The notes below the pieces were generated by a model that worked only from the letters and a program-made list of their open reading frames with translations, was not told the origin of the DNA and did not search any database. Position numbers and translations under genes: made by a program. A stretch of 5,132 bases of DNA, from the NCBI GenBank assembly GCA_023250755.1, contig JAHFAC010000165.1, forward strand, positions 1-5,132, given 5' to 3'. Below are positions 1 through 5,132 of the stretch, one piece after another; the first letter of the stretch is position 1; every line of letters begins with the position of its first letter. This DNA is from Bacteriovoracaceae bacterium (GTDB taxonomy: Bacteria; Bdellovibrionota; UBA1018).

Positions 1-32
1 CTATGACGATATTTCGGATTAGTTTAAAATGA

Positions 33-1001
33 ATGGGCGTTTTGCGTGTTTTTAAGATGGATTTTTCGCTCTCCTCGGTTATTTCGGTGACGCTGATTTC
101 TATTCTTTGGATTACCCAGATATCATTGAGCAAGCGTCTGGTATTGCGTTTTGAGGAGCCCCTTGTAGTCCAAAAAATAGAAGAAGGCAGTCAATGGACT
201 CCTGAGGTCTTTAGGGCGCTTTCGTTTGGTCATCTCCCCCTTGCTGTGGATTGGCTCTTGATTCGATTTTTAGTTTCTTCGGGGCATCTCAAGGCTCTGG
301 CGAGTCAGCATTCTCCAGCTTTTTATGACTTGAGCCTTGCTGCTGACTTGGACCCAGCTTTTTATGAACTTTACACGGCAGGCGCCAATCTCTTGACGGT
401 GGTGCTTAACGATCCAATTGGAGCAAAGGGGCTGCTTGAAAAAGGAAATGGTTTTAGAAAAAGAGAGCTCCTCACTTCGTATCCAGAGGATTTCAGGCGC
501 CGATATTGGTTTGCTGCTTGGCGTATTCCATTAATTTTGGCTTATGTGAATCTTTTTGAGTTAGAAAACCTGCCCGAGGCTGCCCGAGCTTTTCGGGAAG
601 CTTCAGAAGTCCCAGGCTCGCCTGATTATTTGAGAAGTCTCTATGAGCGGCTAGTAAAGCCTGGGGGAGAGTATGAAGTCGGTCTGAGGTTGCTTGCTTT
701 CATGATTGATTCGGCGCCAGGAGAAGAGGCACGTGCTAAATTAACCACAAAAAGGGATTCTCTCTTTGTTGGGCAGTTCGTGTTTCACCTCAATCACGAG
801 TTCTTGTCCTTTTTAAACACATTGCCAGAGTATCAACGAAAACATGATTTAAAAACGAGTGAGATGAACCGGTTTTTTGAGAAATTTTTGAGCGAGACAG
901 GGACGCAGCGGCTGGACCCGTGGGGAGGGACGATCAAGCTTGATTTGACAGGCAAGATCGTGACAAGCACACCTCATGAGCGAGTGATGGGGCTGGATTG
1001 A
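33..1001 (+). CDS. Membrane-anchored TPR-like protein, PilG candidate
   Basis: The 322-residue product has one hydrophobic segment near residues 13-31, followed by a basic stretch (SKRLVLR). The rest is helical: residues 63-82 hold a conserved-looking block with DWLLIRFL, and 95-140 and 163-200 look like degenerate tetratricopeptide (TPR) helices (for example AFYDLSLAADLDPAFYELY and LENLPEAARAFREASEV). The C-terminus (about 295-312) carries DPWGG followed by a G-x-I-x-S pattern. This suggests an inner-membrane scaffold protein with no enzyme motif. It lies on the same side of the locus as pilG does relative to pilH, pilI and pilD in Myxococcus xanthus, so PilG is my best guess from architecture and context, not from a firm sequence match. 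The ATG at 33 directly follows an in-frame TGA (30-32). No clear Shine-Dalgarno precedes it or the alternative ATG at 57 (residue 9), so the start is uncertain. A generic TPR protein is the alternative. Confidence 0.85.
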   Translation: MGVLRVFKMDFSLSSVISVTLISILWITQISLSKRLVLRFEEPLVVQKIEEGSQWTPEVFRALSFGHLPLAVDWLLIRFLVSSGHLKALASQHSPAFYDLSLAADLDPAFYELYTAGANLLTVVLNDPIGAKGLLEKGNGFRKRELLTSYPEDFRRRYWFAAWRIPLILAYVNLFELENLPEAARAFREASEVPGSPDYLRSLYERLVKPGGEYEVGLRLLAFMIDSAPGEEARAKLTTKRDSLFVGQFVFHLNHEFLSFLNTLPEYQRKHDLKTSEMNRFFEKFLSETGTQRLDPWGGTIKLDLTGKIVTSTPHERVMGLD

Positions 1002-1017
1002 TTTTTTTCACAAGATT

Positions 1018-2865
1018 TTATTGATTTGCAAGCGCCCTGACCGTAGCAATAGCTGTTTTTGCAATGGATGTTGCATAGTCGAGATCCATATTTTCAAGGG
1101 TGTCATGTGAGTCGTGGTATCCTTCACGCTGGATGCGATCCCGGTGCATGTTTTCATTAAGTAAAATGATGGGATATCCCTCCTGCTCGAAAACCTGTCC
1201 GTCCGTATTATAGAGATAGCTCTTTGGGTCGAATCGAGTTCTTACTTTTGGGATCAAGCTCGGATTGACCTGGTGCGAGAGGGATTGCGCTAATGCTGCC
1301 ATCTCTAATGATCGAGCAGAATCTCCCGGGTTGATTTGAAACAGTTTTCCCCCCTTGGGGTTGTAGCCAATCATATCAAGCAGAACGACCCCACCGATTT
1401 TCTGTTTTGTTTTTCTAAAGTGGTGGATGAGTGCCCTGACCCCTAAGCTTTCGGCCGGAAATTCTTCACCCGTCAAGTGAACGAGCCAAATATCATGTTT
1501 AGGATGAGTGTCTTTTAGGAGTTCAGCGGCTCTCAGGAGGGTAGCGGTTGCGGAAGCGTTGTCGTCTGCTCCGGGGGCTGAGAGTCGTTTACCGGTTTTC
1601 TCAAAAACATCTTCCATAAAGGCAGTATCAAAATGATCTGCCATCAAAATCGGTTTATTTTCTTCAGAGGAGCCAGAAGGACCCGAAGGGTCCAAAGTAA
1701 AAGACCCCTTGATTTTTACAATCAAATTGGATTGTGGAATGCCGCGCCATTTGAATCGTATTCTTTCGGTTTCTAATCCCAATGCGTGGTAGCGATTTTC
1801 AAAGTAATCAACCATGTCTTCGAGTTGATGATGGGGGTCCCCTGAGTTTTTCCTGGTGAATTTTGTTTTGCCTGAAAGTACTTCTAAGTCTTTTGTATAG
1901 TCATCTTTAAAAGAGTTAGGCCATTTTAATGGGTCTTCGGTAAGCTCAGTCGAAGGGGTTGAGAGAGGTTGTCTCCAGCGAATGCTACTTGGCCACACTA
2001 CCCCGTCACCTTCTCCTCTCGGTGTAGGTTTGAGAAAAAATGTGATTGGTTTTTCGTTAAAAAATGCAGGTCGTGGGATGAGCTTGGCGTCTAGGGTTTT
2101 TAAAAGAGACGGTTGACGATTAAAAGCTTTTTGATTGTTCTCTCTTTCTGTGCTCGGGAGCCAAGCTCCTAGGATCTTGTTTCCATCGGTTGTGGTCCAT
2201 ACAATTTCACTAAAGAGGGGTTTGTCATATAGGTCAGGCATGTCCTTGGCGTCGGTCAGAATCTGCGAGCGCACTTCTTTGTCAGTGAGCTGAAGGGACT
2301 TGGGAAGTACAGGGAGTGGAGTGAGATCGGATTTAATCTTCTTGAGTATTTTTTCGTCGAGCCACGTCCATGGATCTGCGGGGTGTTTGCGCCAGCGGGC
2401 AAATACCCACGTCCTCATTCCGCAGAGATCCCCTGGCCATCGACCGTTCATTTCAACTGGCCAGGTTTCGAATTCGACGGGGCCTTGCCCCAGTGCTTGG
2501 GTCACCAGTGAGGCTTGCTCGATTCCCAATTTTCTCATAAATTCGGGAATCATCGGATTAGCCTGAGGTGAAATGCCTTGAACCATTTCTGAAGGTGTGG
2601 AGCCTAAAAAAAGGGGAGGAGTTTGCTCACTGATGGCTTCGATTTCTGCTTCCGGTTGCCAGTTTTCGCAGAACTGGGACAGTGCCACTCTTTTTGCAGA
2701 AACCGCTGTTCGTTTGGGGATATTTTGAGCTTTCCTGGCTTTAGACATGCTCGCCTTCAAACAGCCCAGAGGACGCTTGGAAAGGGTGATGGTTCCCCAA
2801 GAGGACGAGATATCAAATAGGATCGCAACGTAGAATAATATAAACTTTTGACGGACAGATGACAT
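1018..2865 (-). CDS. M28-family zinc metallopeptidase (putative aminopeptidase)
   Basis: A 615-residue protein whose C-terminal part (about 340-612) is an M28 peptidase domain, the family of Aeromonas/Streptomyces aminopeptidases. All co-catalytic zinc ligands are visible in order: H411 (with D413, HxD), D434 in GADDNAS, catalytic E467 and ligand E468 in TGEEF, D497 in LLDMIGY, and H584 in YHDSHDT. Their spacing resembles that of the Aeromonas enzyme, so it is probably active, removing N-terminal residues from peptides. Residues 1-22 are basic then hydrophobic (FILFYVAILF), like a signal peptide or anchor, suggesting periplasmic or secreted action. Residues about 40-340 are unrecognised and rich in Trp and Pro. 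Shine-Dalgarno AGAGGA lies about 10 nt before the chosen ATG. A second ATG at residue 40 (2748) has GAAGG 5 nt upstream and would omit the hydrophobic segment. The linker at 392-403 is Gly/Ser/Pro-rich. The gene converges on the left neighbour and diverges from pilH. Substrate unknown. Confidence 0.92.
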   Translation of the reverse strand: MSSVRQKFILFYVAILFDISSSWGTITLSKRPLGCLKASMSKARKAQNIPKRTAVSAKRVALSQFCENWQPEAEIEAISEQTPPLFLGSTPSEMVQGISPQANPMIPEFMRKLGIEQASLVTQALGQGPVEFETWPVEMNGRWPGDLCGMRTWVFARWRKHPADPWTWLDEKILKKIKSDLTPLPVLPKSLQLTDKEVRSQILTDAKDMPDLYDKPLFSEIVWTTTDGNKILGAWLPSTERENNQKAFNRQPSLLKTLDAKLIPRPAFFNEKPITFFLKPTPRGEGDGVVWPSSIRWRQPLSTPSTELTEDPLKWPNSFKDDYTKDLEVLSGKTKFTRKNSGDPHHQLEDMVDYFENRYHALGLETERIRFKWRGIPQSNLIVKIKGSFTLDPSGPSGSSEENKPILMADHFDTAFMEDVFEKTGKRLSAPGADDNASATATLLRAAELLKDTHPKHDIWLVHLTGEEFPAESLGVRALIHHFRKTKQKIGGVVLLDMIGYNPKGGKLFQINPGDSARSLEMAALAQSLSHQVNPSLIPKVRTRFDPKSYLYNTDGQVFEQEGYPIILLNENMHRDRIQREGYHDSHDTLENMDLDYATSIAKTAIATVRALANQ

Positions 2866-2867
2866 TC

Positions 2868-2884
2868 GTTGAGATTCCTCTTTT
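2868..2884 (-). promoter_or_regulatory. Ribosome binding site of the M28 peptidase gene
   Basis: On the minus strand AAAGAGGAAT precedes the ATG at 2865, leaving about 10 nt between AGAGGA and the start codon. It supports the long form of the peptidase that carries the N-terminal hydrophobic segment, though the internal ATG at 2748 also has a GAAGG site nearby. Confidence 0.5.
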
Positions 2885-2897
2885 TCTCCGTTAATGT
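2869..2897 (+). promoter_or_regulatory. Candidate promoter of the pilHID operon
   Basis: TTGAGA (2869-2874, 5 of 6 to the sigma-70 -35 box) and a weak TAATGT (2892-2897) are 17 nt apart. Transcription would start near 2904, almost at the ATG at 2907 and about 15 nt before the ATG at 2919, which agrees with the absence of a Shine-Dalgarno at either start. The -10 match is poor, so another sigma factor or an upstream promoter under the peptidase gene remains possible. Confidence 0.25.
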
Positions 2898-2903
2898 CTT
2901 TGT

Positions 2904-2932
2904 ATTATGTCGGTCCCCATGCTCGAAGTAAA
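2904..2932 (-). promoter_or_regulatory. Candidate promoter of the M28 peptidase gene
   Basis: Read on the minus strand, TTTACT (2932-2927) and CATAAT (2909-2904) are separated by exactly 17 nt and match the sigma-70 consensus boxes at 4 of 6 and 5 of 6 positions. Transcription would begin near 2897, leaving a leader of roughly 30 nt with an AGAGGA ribosome binding site before the ATG at 2865. The boxes lie partly inside the first codons of the ATPase gene. This is prediction by eye; the lineage's sigma-factor preferences are unknown. Confidence 0.4.
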
Positions 2933-3833
2933 TCGAGTTGATCAGTGTTTTCGCACCGGTTTTTGGATGCGTAAGACACAAGTCCTTCATGATGTGACGC
3001 TCAGCATTCCGAAGAAGTCGGTCTTCGGTTTTCTTGGAGCGAATGGAGCAGGAAAAACGACACTGATTCATCTCATCGTGGGTTTGAAGCGACAGACCCG
3101 CGGATGGGTGAAGATTGCGGGGTATGAGGCTCATACTCCGCAGGCAAAGGCAAGGGTAGGCTATCTCCCTGAACGACCGTATTTTTATGAACATCTTACC
3201 GGCCAGGAGTTTCTCTTTTATGTGGGTGCACTTTCAGGAATGGATCATTCTCAAGTTCAAGCAAAAATCCCACAGATTTTCTCAAGAGTAGGGCTATCGA
3301 ATGCAAATCGGCTTGAGTTGAGGCGCTATTCAAAAGGGATGCTTCAGCGCATTGGGTTGGCTCAAGCGATTTTGCACGATCCTGAGTTTCTGGTCTTGGA
3401 TGAACCGATGAGCGGACTTGACCCCGTAGGTCGCAAAGAAATTCGCGATCTTCTCGTACAATTGGCTTCGGAGGGGAAGACAATTTTTTTTAGCTCTCAC
3501 ATCATCCCGGATGTTGAGGCGATCTGCGACCAGGTGGCTATGATTGAAAAGGGACGACTGATCGGTTGTGGGCCGATCGGGCAGTTTTTGGCCATGGGAA
3601 AAGTGCAAACTGAAATTGCATTCAAGGGAGTGAGCCTTTCAGAGGTCGAGAAGTTCACTGATTTTGAGTCAATCCGCCAGATTCCGGATGGAATTCGTGC
3701 TATGGTTTCGAGTCAAGAGGCTGTAAGCCGTGCGTTGGCATTGCTTCTGAGGGCGCGCGCGCAAATTTTATGGGTCACCCCCGTTCGTCCTTCTCTCGAG
3801 AGTTTTTTTGAGAAAGAGGTGTCCCATGGTTAA
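2907..3833 (+). CDS. pilH: ABC transporter ATP-binding protein, PilH-like
   Basis: A 308-residue cytoplasmic ATPase of the CcmA/DrrA-like ABC class. Motifs in order: Walker [10 protein letters not shown] (44-52, K50); Q-loop position GYLPE (85-89, with Glu in place of the usual Gln, a common variant in this class); signature YSKGMLQR (141-148) in place of LSGGQ; Walker B FLVLDEP (161-167, D165 and E166); D-loop SGLDP (169-173); and switch H198. The ABC core ends near 225; about 80 C-terminal residues form an accessory domain typical of ABC-2 exporters. It should power the permease encoded immediately downstream. Linkage to a prepilin peptidase points to PilH, an ABC protein required for type IV pilus biogenesis and social gliding in Myxococcus xanthus. 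ABC class is certain, PilH assignment inferred. The ATG at 2907 and the in-frame ATG at 2919 (residue 5) both lack a Shine-Dalgarno; the domain proper begins MLEV, so 2919 is a fair alternative. Confidence 0.93.
   Translation: MSVPMLEVNRVDQCFRTGFWMRKTQVLHDVTLSIPKKSVFGFLGANGAGKTTLIHLIVGLKRQTRGWVKIAGYEAHTPQAKARVGYLPERPYFYEHLTGQEFLFYVGALSGMDHSQVQAKIPQIFSRVGLSNANRLELRRYSKGMLQRIGLAQAILHDPEFLVLDEPMSGLDPVGRKEIRDLLVQLASEGKTIFFSSHIIPDVEAICDQVAMIEKGRLIGCGPIGQFLAMGKVQTEIAFKGVSLSEVEKFTDFESIRQIPDGIRAMVSSQEAVSRALALLLRARAQILWVTPVRPSLESFFEKEVSHG
2922..2937. repeat. Inverted repeat flanking the peptidase promoter -35 box
   Basis: CTCGA (2922-2926) and TCGAG (2933-2937) form a perfect 5 bp inverted repeat. 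The 6 nt between them are precisely the minus-strand TTTACT proposed as the -35 box. The repeat lies in codons 6-11 of the ATPase gene. It could be a small operator, or a weak hairpin just after the ATG at 2919, but a 5 bp repeat can easily arise by chance. Confidence 0.3.
3815..3821 (+). promoter_or_regulatory. Ribosome binding site deciding the pilI start
   Basis: AGAGGTG is a strong Shine-Dalgarno located inside the last codons of the ATPase gene and 4 nt before the ATG at 3826. It favours the ATG over the upstream in-frame TTG at 3808. Ribosomes ending on the ATPase stop at 3831-3833 would be positioned to restart here. Confidence 0.75.
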
Positions 3834-4644
3834 GTCCAGCCCTTCGCCTGTTCAAGCGACTGTTGCGATCGCTCACGTGACTTTTGGCGAAGCCATCCGG
3901 GATCGAATTCTTTCTAATATTTTTTTATTCGCCCTTTTGCTTCTAGGGGTGGGTCTGCTCGCATCCAAGCTTTCGTTTATCCGCCCAGAAAGAGTGATGG
4001 TGGATTTTGGATTGTCTGCCATTCAAGTGACGTGTGCAATGGTGGCTATTTTTTCTGGAGCAGGGTTATTGGGGCGCGAATTTGAGCGGAGAACCATTCA
4101 TATCGCGCTTTCTCGCCCAATCTCTCGTCTTCAGTTTGTTTTTGGAAAGTTCTTGGGTTTGATATTGGTTTTAGGGTTGAATTGGATACTGCTTTCCCTG
4201 GTGTTCTTGCTGCTGCTTTGGCTCAGTACAGGAGCCTCTGTGAAAATTTTAATAGCAGCTGGGGTCCTTAATTCAACTTTATTCTTGGGTCTTTTTCTTG
4301 TCTTTTTTCAAAATATCCTCATTGCTTCAGTTGCAATTTTGTTCTCAACTTTTTCTACGACTGCGGTTTCTGTGGTTTTGTCCATAGGTTGTTATCTGAT
4401 CGGAATCAATGTATCCCAACTTCGTTTCATCTCTGCAAAGGTGCAACCAGGGCTGGCCAGCGTTTTTTTGAGGTCTGCCACTCATGTTTTTCCGAATTTG
4501 GAATATTTTAACCTTGGGTTGCGAGTGACTTATGGCTTGCCTGTGGGATGGCAGCTTCCGCTTTTGGCGATTTCATATTCCATTATTTTTACAGTTATGA
4601 TTCTTTTGCTTTCGGGCTTTCTGATTCAATGGAGAGAGGTTTAA
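3826..4644 (+). CDS. pilI: ABC-2 type transporter permease, PilI-like
   Basis: A 272-residue integral inner-membrane protein with about six hydrophobic segments, near residues 28-47, 61-82, 108-132, 145-173, 177-197 and 248-267. Between segments two and three lies the block typical of ABC-2 permeases: GREFERRTIHIALSRPISR (83-101) followed by FGK (106-108), a cytoplasmic region expected to contact the ATPase. It is most likely the membrane partner of the upstream ATPase; position before pilD suggests PilI of the PilGHI pilus system. Transported substrate is not evident. I chose the ATG at 3826 because AGAGGTG (3815-3821) lies at good spacing; the longer in-frame reading from TTG at 3808 has no such site. 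The start overlaps the end of the ATPase gene by 8 bp, implying translational coupling. Any ABC-2 permease with drug or lipid export function would look similar, so the pilus role rests on context. Confidence 0.9.
   Translation: MVKSSPSPVQATVAIAHVTFGEAIRDRILSNIFLFALLLLGVGLLASKLSFIRPERVMVDFGLSAIQVTCAMVAIFSGAGLLGREFERRTIHIALSRPISRLQFVFGKFLGLILVLGLNWILLSLVFLLLLWLSTGASVKILIAAGVLNSTLFLGLFLVFFQNILIASVAILFSTFSTTAVSVVLSIGCYLIGINVSQLRFISAKVQPGLASVFLRSATHVFPNLEYFNLGLRVTYGLPVGWQLPLLAISYSIIFTVMILLLSGFLIQWREV
4632..4639 (+). promoter_or_regulatory. Ribosome binding site deciding the pilD GTG start
   Basis: GAGAGAGG within the last permease codons precedes GTG at 4649 by 9 nt. It makes GTG the most credible start and places the four-base gap between permease and peptidase genes under likely translational coupling. 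Confidence 0.65.
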
Positions 4645-4648
4645 GCGA

Positions 4649-5132
4649 GTGAGTTTACTTTTACCCTGGGCTGCCAAATGGATGGTCATTGCATTGGGGC
4701 TGATTTTTGGAAGTTTTACGAATGTATTGGTCGTACGACTTCCCTTGGGCGCGTCCATTGTTTCACCCCGGAGTCGTTGCCCAAAATGCCAAGCAGCTAT
4801 TGCTTGGCATGATAATTTGCCTGTTTTAAGTTATTTGATTTTAAGGGGTAAATGCCGATCATGTCAGAAAAAAATCAGTGCTAGGTATCCGATCATTGAG
4901 TTGATCACTGCGCTCTTGTTTTTGGCTGTTTTTGTGAAATTTGGTTGGAGTCCCCTTTTGATTTTTCGGGATTGGCCTTTTATCGTTGGGCTCGTAGCGA
5001 TTACTTTTATTGATTTGGAGCATCGTATTATCCCTGACTCCTTGAGTTTGGGCGGATTGGCTCTGGGTTTGATCACTTCTGGAGCTGTTCCGGGGCTGGG
5101 GTTGATTCATTCTATTTCGGGGGCGGCTCTTG
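4649..5132 (+). CDS. pilD: Type IV prepilin peptidase/N-methyltransferase (partial, 3' end outside window)
   Basis: The visible 161 residues are the N-terminal half or more of an A24-type prepilin peptidase, an inner-membrane enzyme that cleaves the leader of prepilins and pseudopilins and methylates the new N-terminus. Hallmarks: GSFTNVLVVRLP (21-32); two Cys pairs C44/C47 (CPKC) and C69/C72 (CRSC), the zinc-binding cytoplasmic loop; NLPVLSYLILRGKC (56-69); ARYPIIELITA (78-88); and FIDLEHRIIPD (120-130), which contains the first catalytic aspartate region (D122). The second catalytic region (GxGD) must lie beyond the window. Hydrophobic segments lie near 11-29, 83-97 and 109-122. The reading frame opens after a TGA at 4622, and GTG at 4649 is the best start: GAGAGAGG (4632-4639) precedes it by 9 nt and it follows the permease stop by only 4 nt. 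The in-frame ATG at 4682 would shorten the first membrane segment. The gene is the last seen in the operon. Confidence 0.95.
   Translation, partial: MSLLLPWAAKWMVIALGLIFGSFTNVLVVRLPLGASIVSPRSRCPKCQAAIAWHDNLPVLSYLILRGKCRSCQKKISARYPIIELITALLFLAVFVKFGWSPLLIFRDWPFIVGLVAITFIDLEHRIIPDSLSLGGLALGLITSGAVPGLGLIHSISGAAL
4786..4810 (+). repeat. Perfect 10 bp stem-loop inside pilD
   Basis: ATGCCAAGCA (4786-4795) and TGCTTGGCAT (4801-4810) are exact reverse complements around the 5 nt loop GCTAT. The left arm starts at the end of the K46 codon and includes the codon for C47 of the first zinc-binding Cys pair; the right arm ends in the H54 codon. No uridine tract follows, so it is not a standard intrinsic terminator. 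An RNA structure tuning expression or mRNA stability is possible, as is coincidence. Confidence 0.55.

Noticed and set aside
1..32. Possible 3' end of an upstream gene: an in-frame stretch ending in TGA at 30-32, directly before the ATG at 33.
   Set aside because: Only ten codons are visible and their frame is unconfirmed; too short to call, though close packing with an upstream gene is possible.
570..603. Imperfect tandem TGCCCGAG copies with 10 bp period plus small alternative hairpins in the TPR gene.
   Set aside because: Short, within helical coding sequence rich in Glu/Ala/Arg codons, and no functional hint.
972..1008. Terminator-like pattern after the TPR gene: CCTCAT/ATGGGG stem (972-992) and a T7 run (1002-1008).
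   Set aside because: The stem has a wobble pair and a 9 nt loop, and the T run is 9 nt away from it; not a convincing intrinsic terminator.
1679..1693. GGACCC/GGGTCC inverted repeat with a 3 nt loop in the peptidase gene.
   Set aside because: Lies in the Ser/Gly/Pro linker codons, where repetitive base composition explains it; no uridine tract.
2746..2766. Lipobox-like PLGC at residues 32-35 of the peptidase.
   Set aside because: It lies too far from the hydrophobic core and the -3 position is Pro, so it does not fit a lipoprotein signal.
2894..2941. Short upstream ORF of 15 codons overlapping the ATPase start.
   Set aside because: No Shine-Dalgarno, no recognisable peptide, and the predicted transcript would begin inside it.
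2757..3194. Minus-strand open frame covering the start of the ATPase gene and the divergent gap.
   Set aside because: It lies antisense to clear ABC-transporter motifs and has no recognisable domain; it is a shadow frame.
3484..3491. T8 homopolymer in the ATPase gene near the switch histidine, a possible slippage or phase-variation site.
   Set aside because: It encodes the conserved IFF before SSH; T8 alone is weak evidence and the frame is intact.
3753..3762. (GC)5 alternating tract, a possible Z-DNA or recombination-prone site.
   Set aside because: It simply encodes an Arg-Ala-Arg-Ala stretch and is short.
4859..5110. Two overlapping minus-strand open frames at the right end.
   Set aside because: They are antisense to the unmistakable prepilin peptidase sequence, and their composition (Gln/Asn/Lys-rich) is that of a shadow frame.

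Overview
The window is compact, about 45-47% GC by eye, and almost fully coding. It carries five genes: four complete and one cut by the right edge. The three rightmost form a tight plus-strand operon: an ABC-transporter ATPase, its ABC-2 type permease and a type IV prepilin peptidase. This matches the pilH-pilI-pilD order known from the type IV pilus locus of Myxococcus xanthus and related predatory 'deltaproteobacteria' such as Bdellovibrio. A bacterium of the Bdellovibrionota/Myxococcota type is therefore the best guess. GC near 46% fits a Bdellovibrio-like lineage better than a high-GC myxobacterium, but no marker gene in the window proves the taxonomy.

Layout, left to right. Positions 33-1001 (+) encode a membrane-anchored, TPR-like helical protein of 322 residues with a C-terminal DPWGG motif; by position and architecture it is a PilG candidate. 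Positions 1018-2865 (-) encode a large M28-family zinc metallopeptidase with every metal ligand present and a long N-terminal region of unknown function. It converges on the first gene with a 16 bp gap. A 41 bp gap (2866-2906) separates it from the divergent operon, and candidate promoters for both directions are packed into this gap and its edges. Then come pilH (2907-3833), pilI (3826-4644, overlapping by 8 bp, strong Shine-Dalgarno) and pilD (GTG start at 4649, 4 bp after pilI, running off the window).

How they may work together: PilH and PilI should form an inner-membrane ABC transporter needed for type IV pilus biogenesis in myxobacteria, with PilG as an accessory factor. PilD cleaves and N-methylates prepilins. 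The unusual element is the opposite-strand M28 peptidase, which sits between the PilG candidate and pilH and splits what is a contiguous pilGHI-D block in M. xanthus. No rRNA, tRNA, CRISPR array, insertion sequence or stretch over 300 bp without a gene is visible. Nothing here clearly amounts to a wholly new system. The most distinctive points are the peptidase inside the pilus locus, its overlapping divergent promoter region with an inverted repeat exactly flanking a -35 box, and a perfect 10 bp stem-loop inside pilD.
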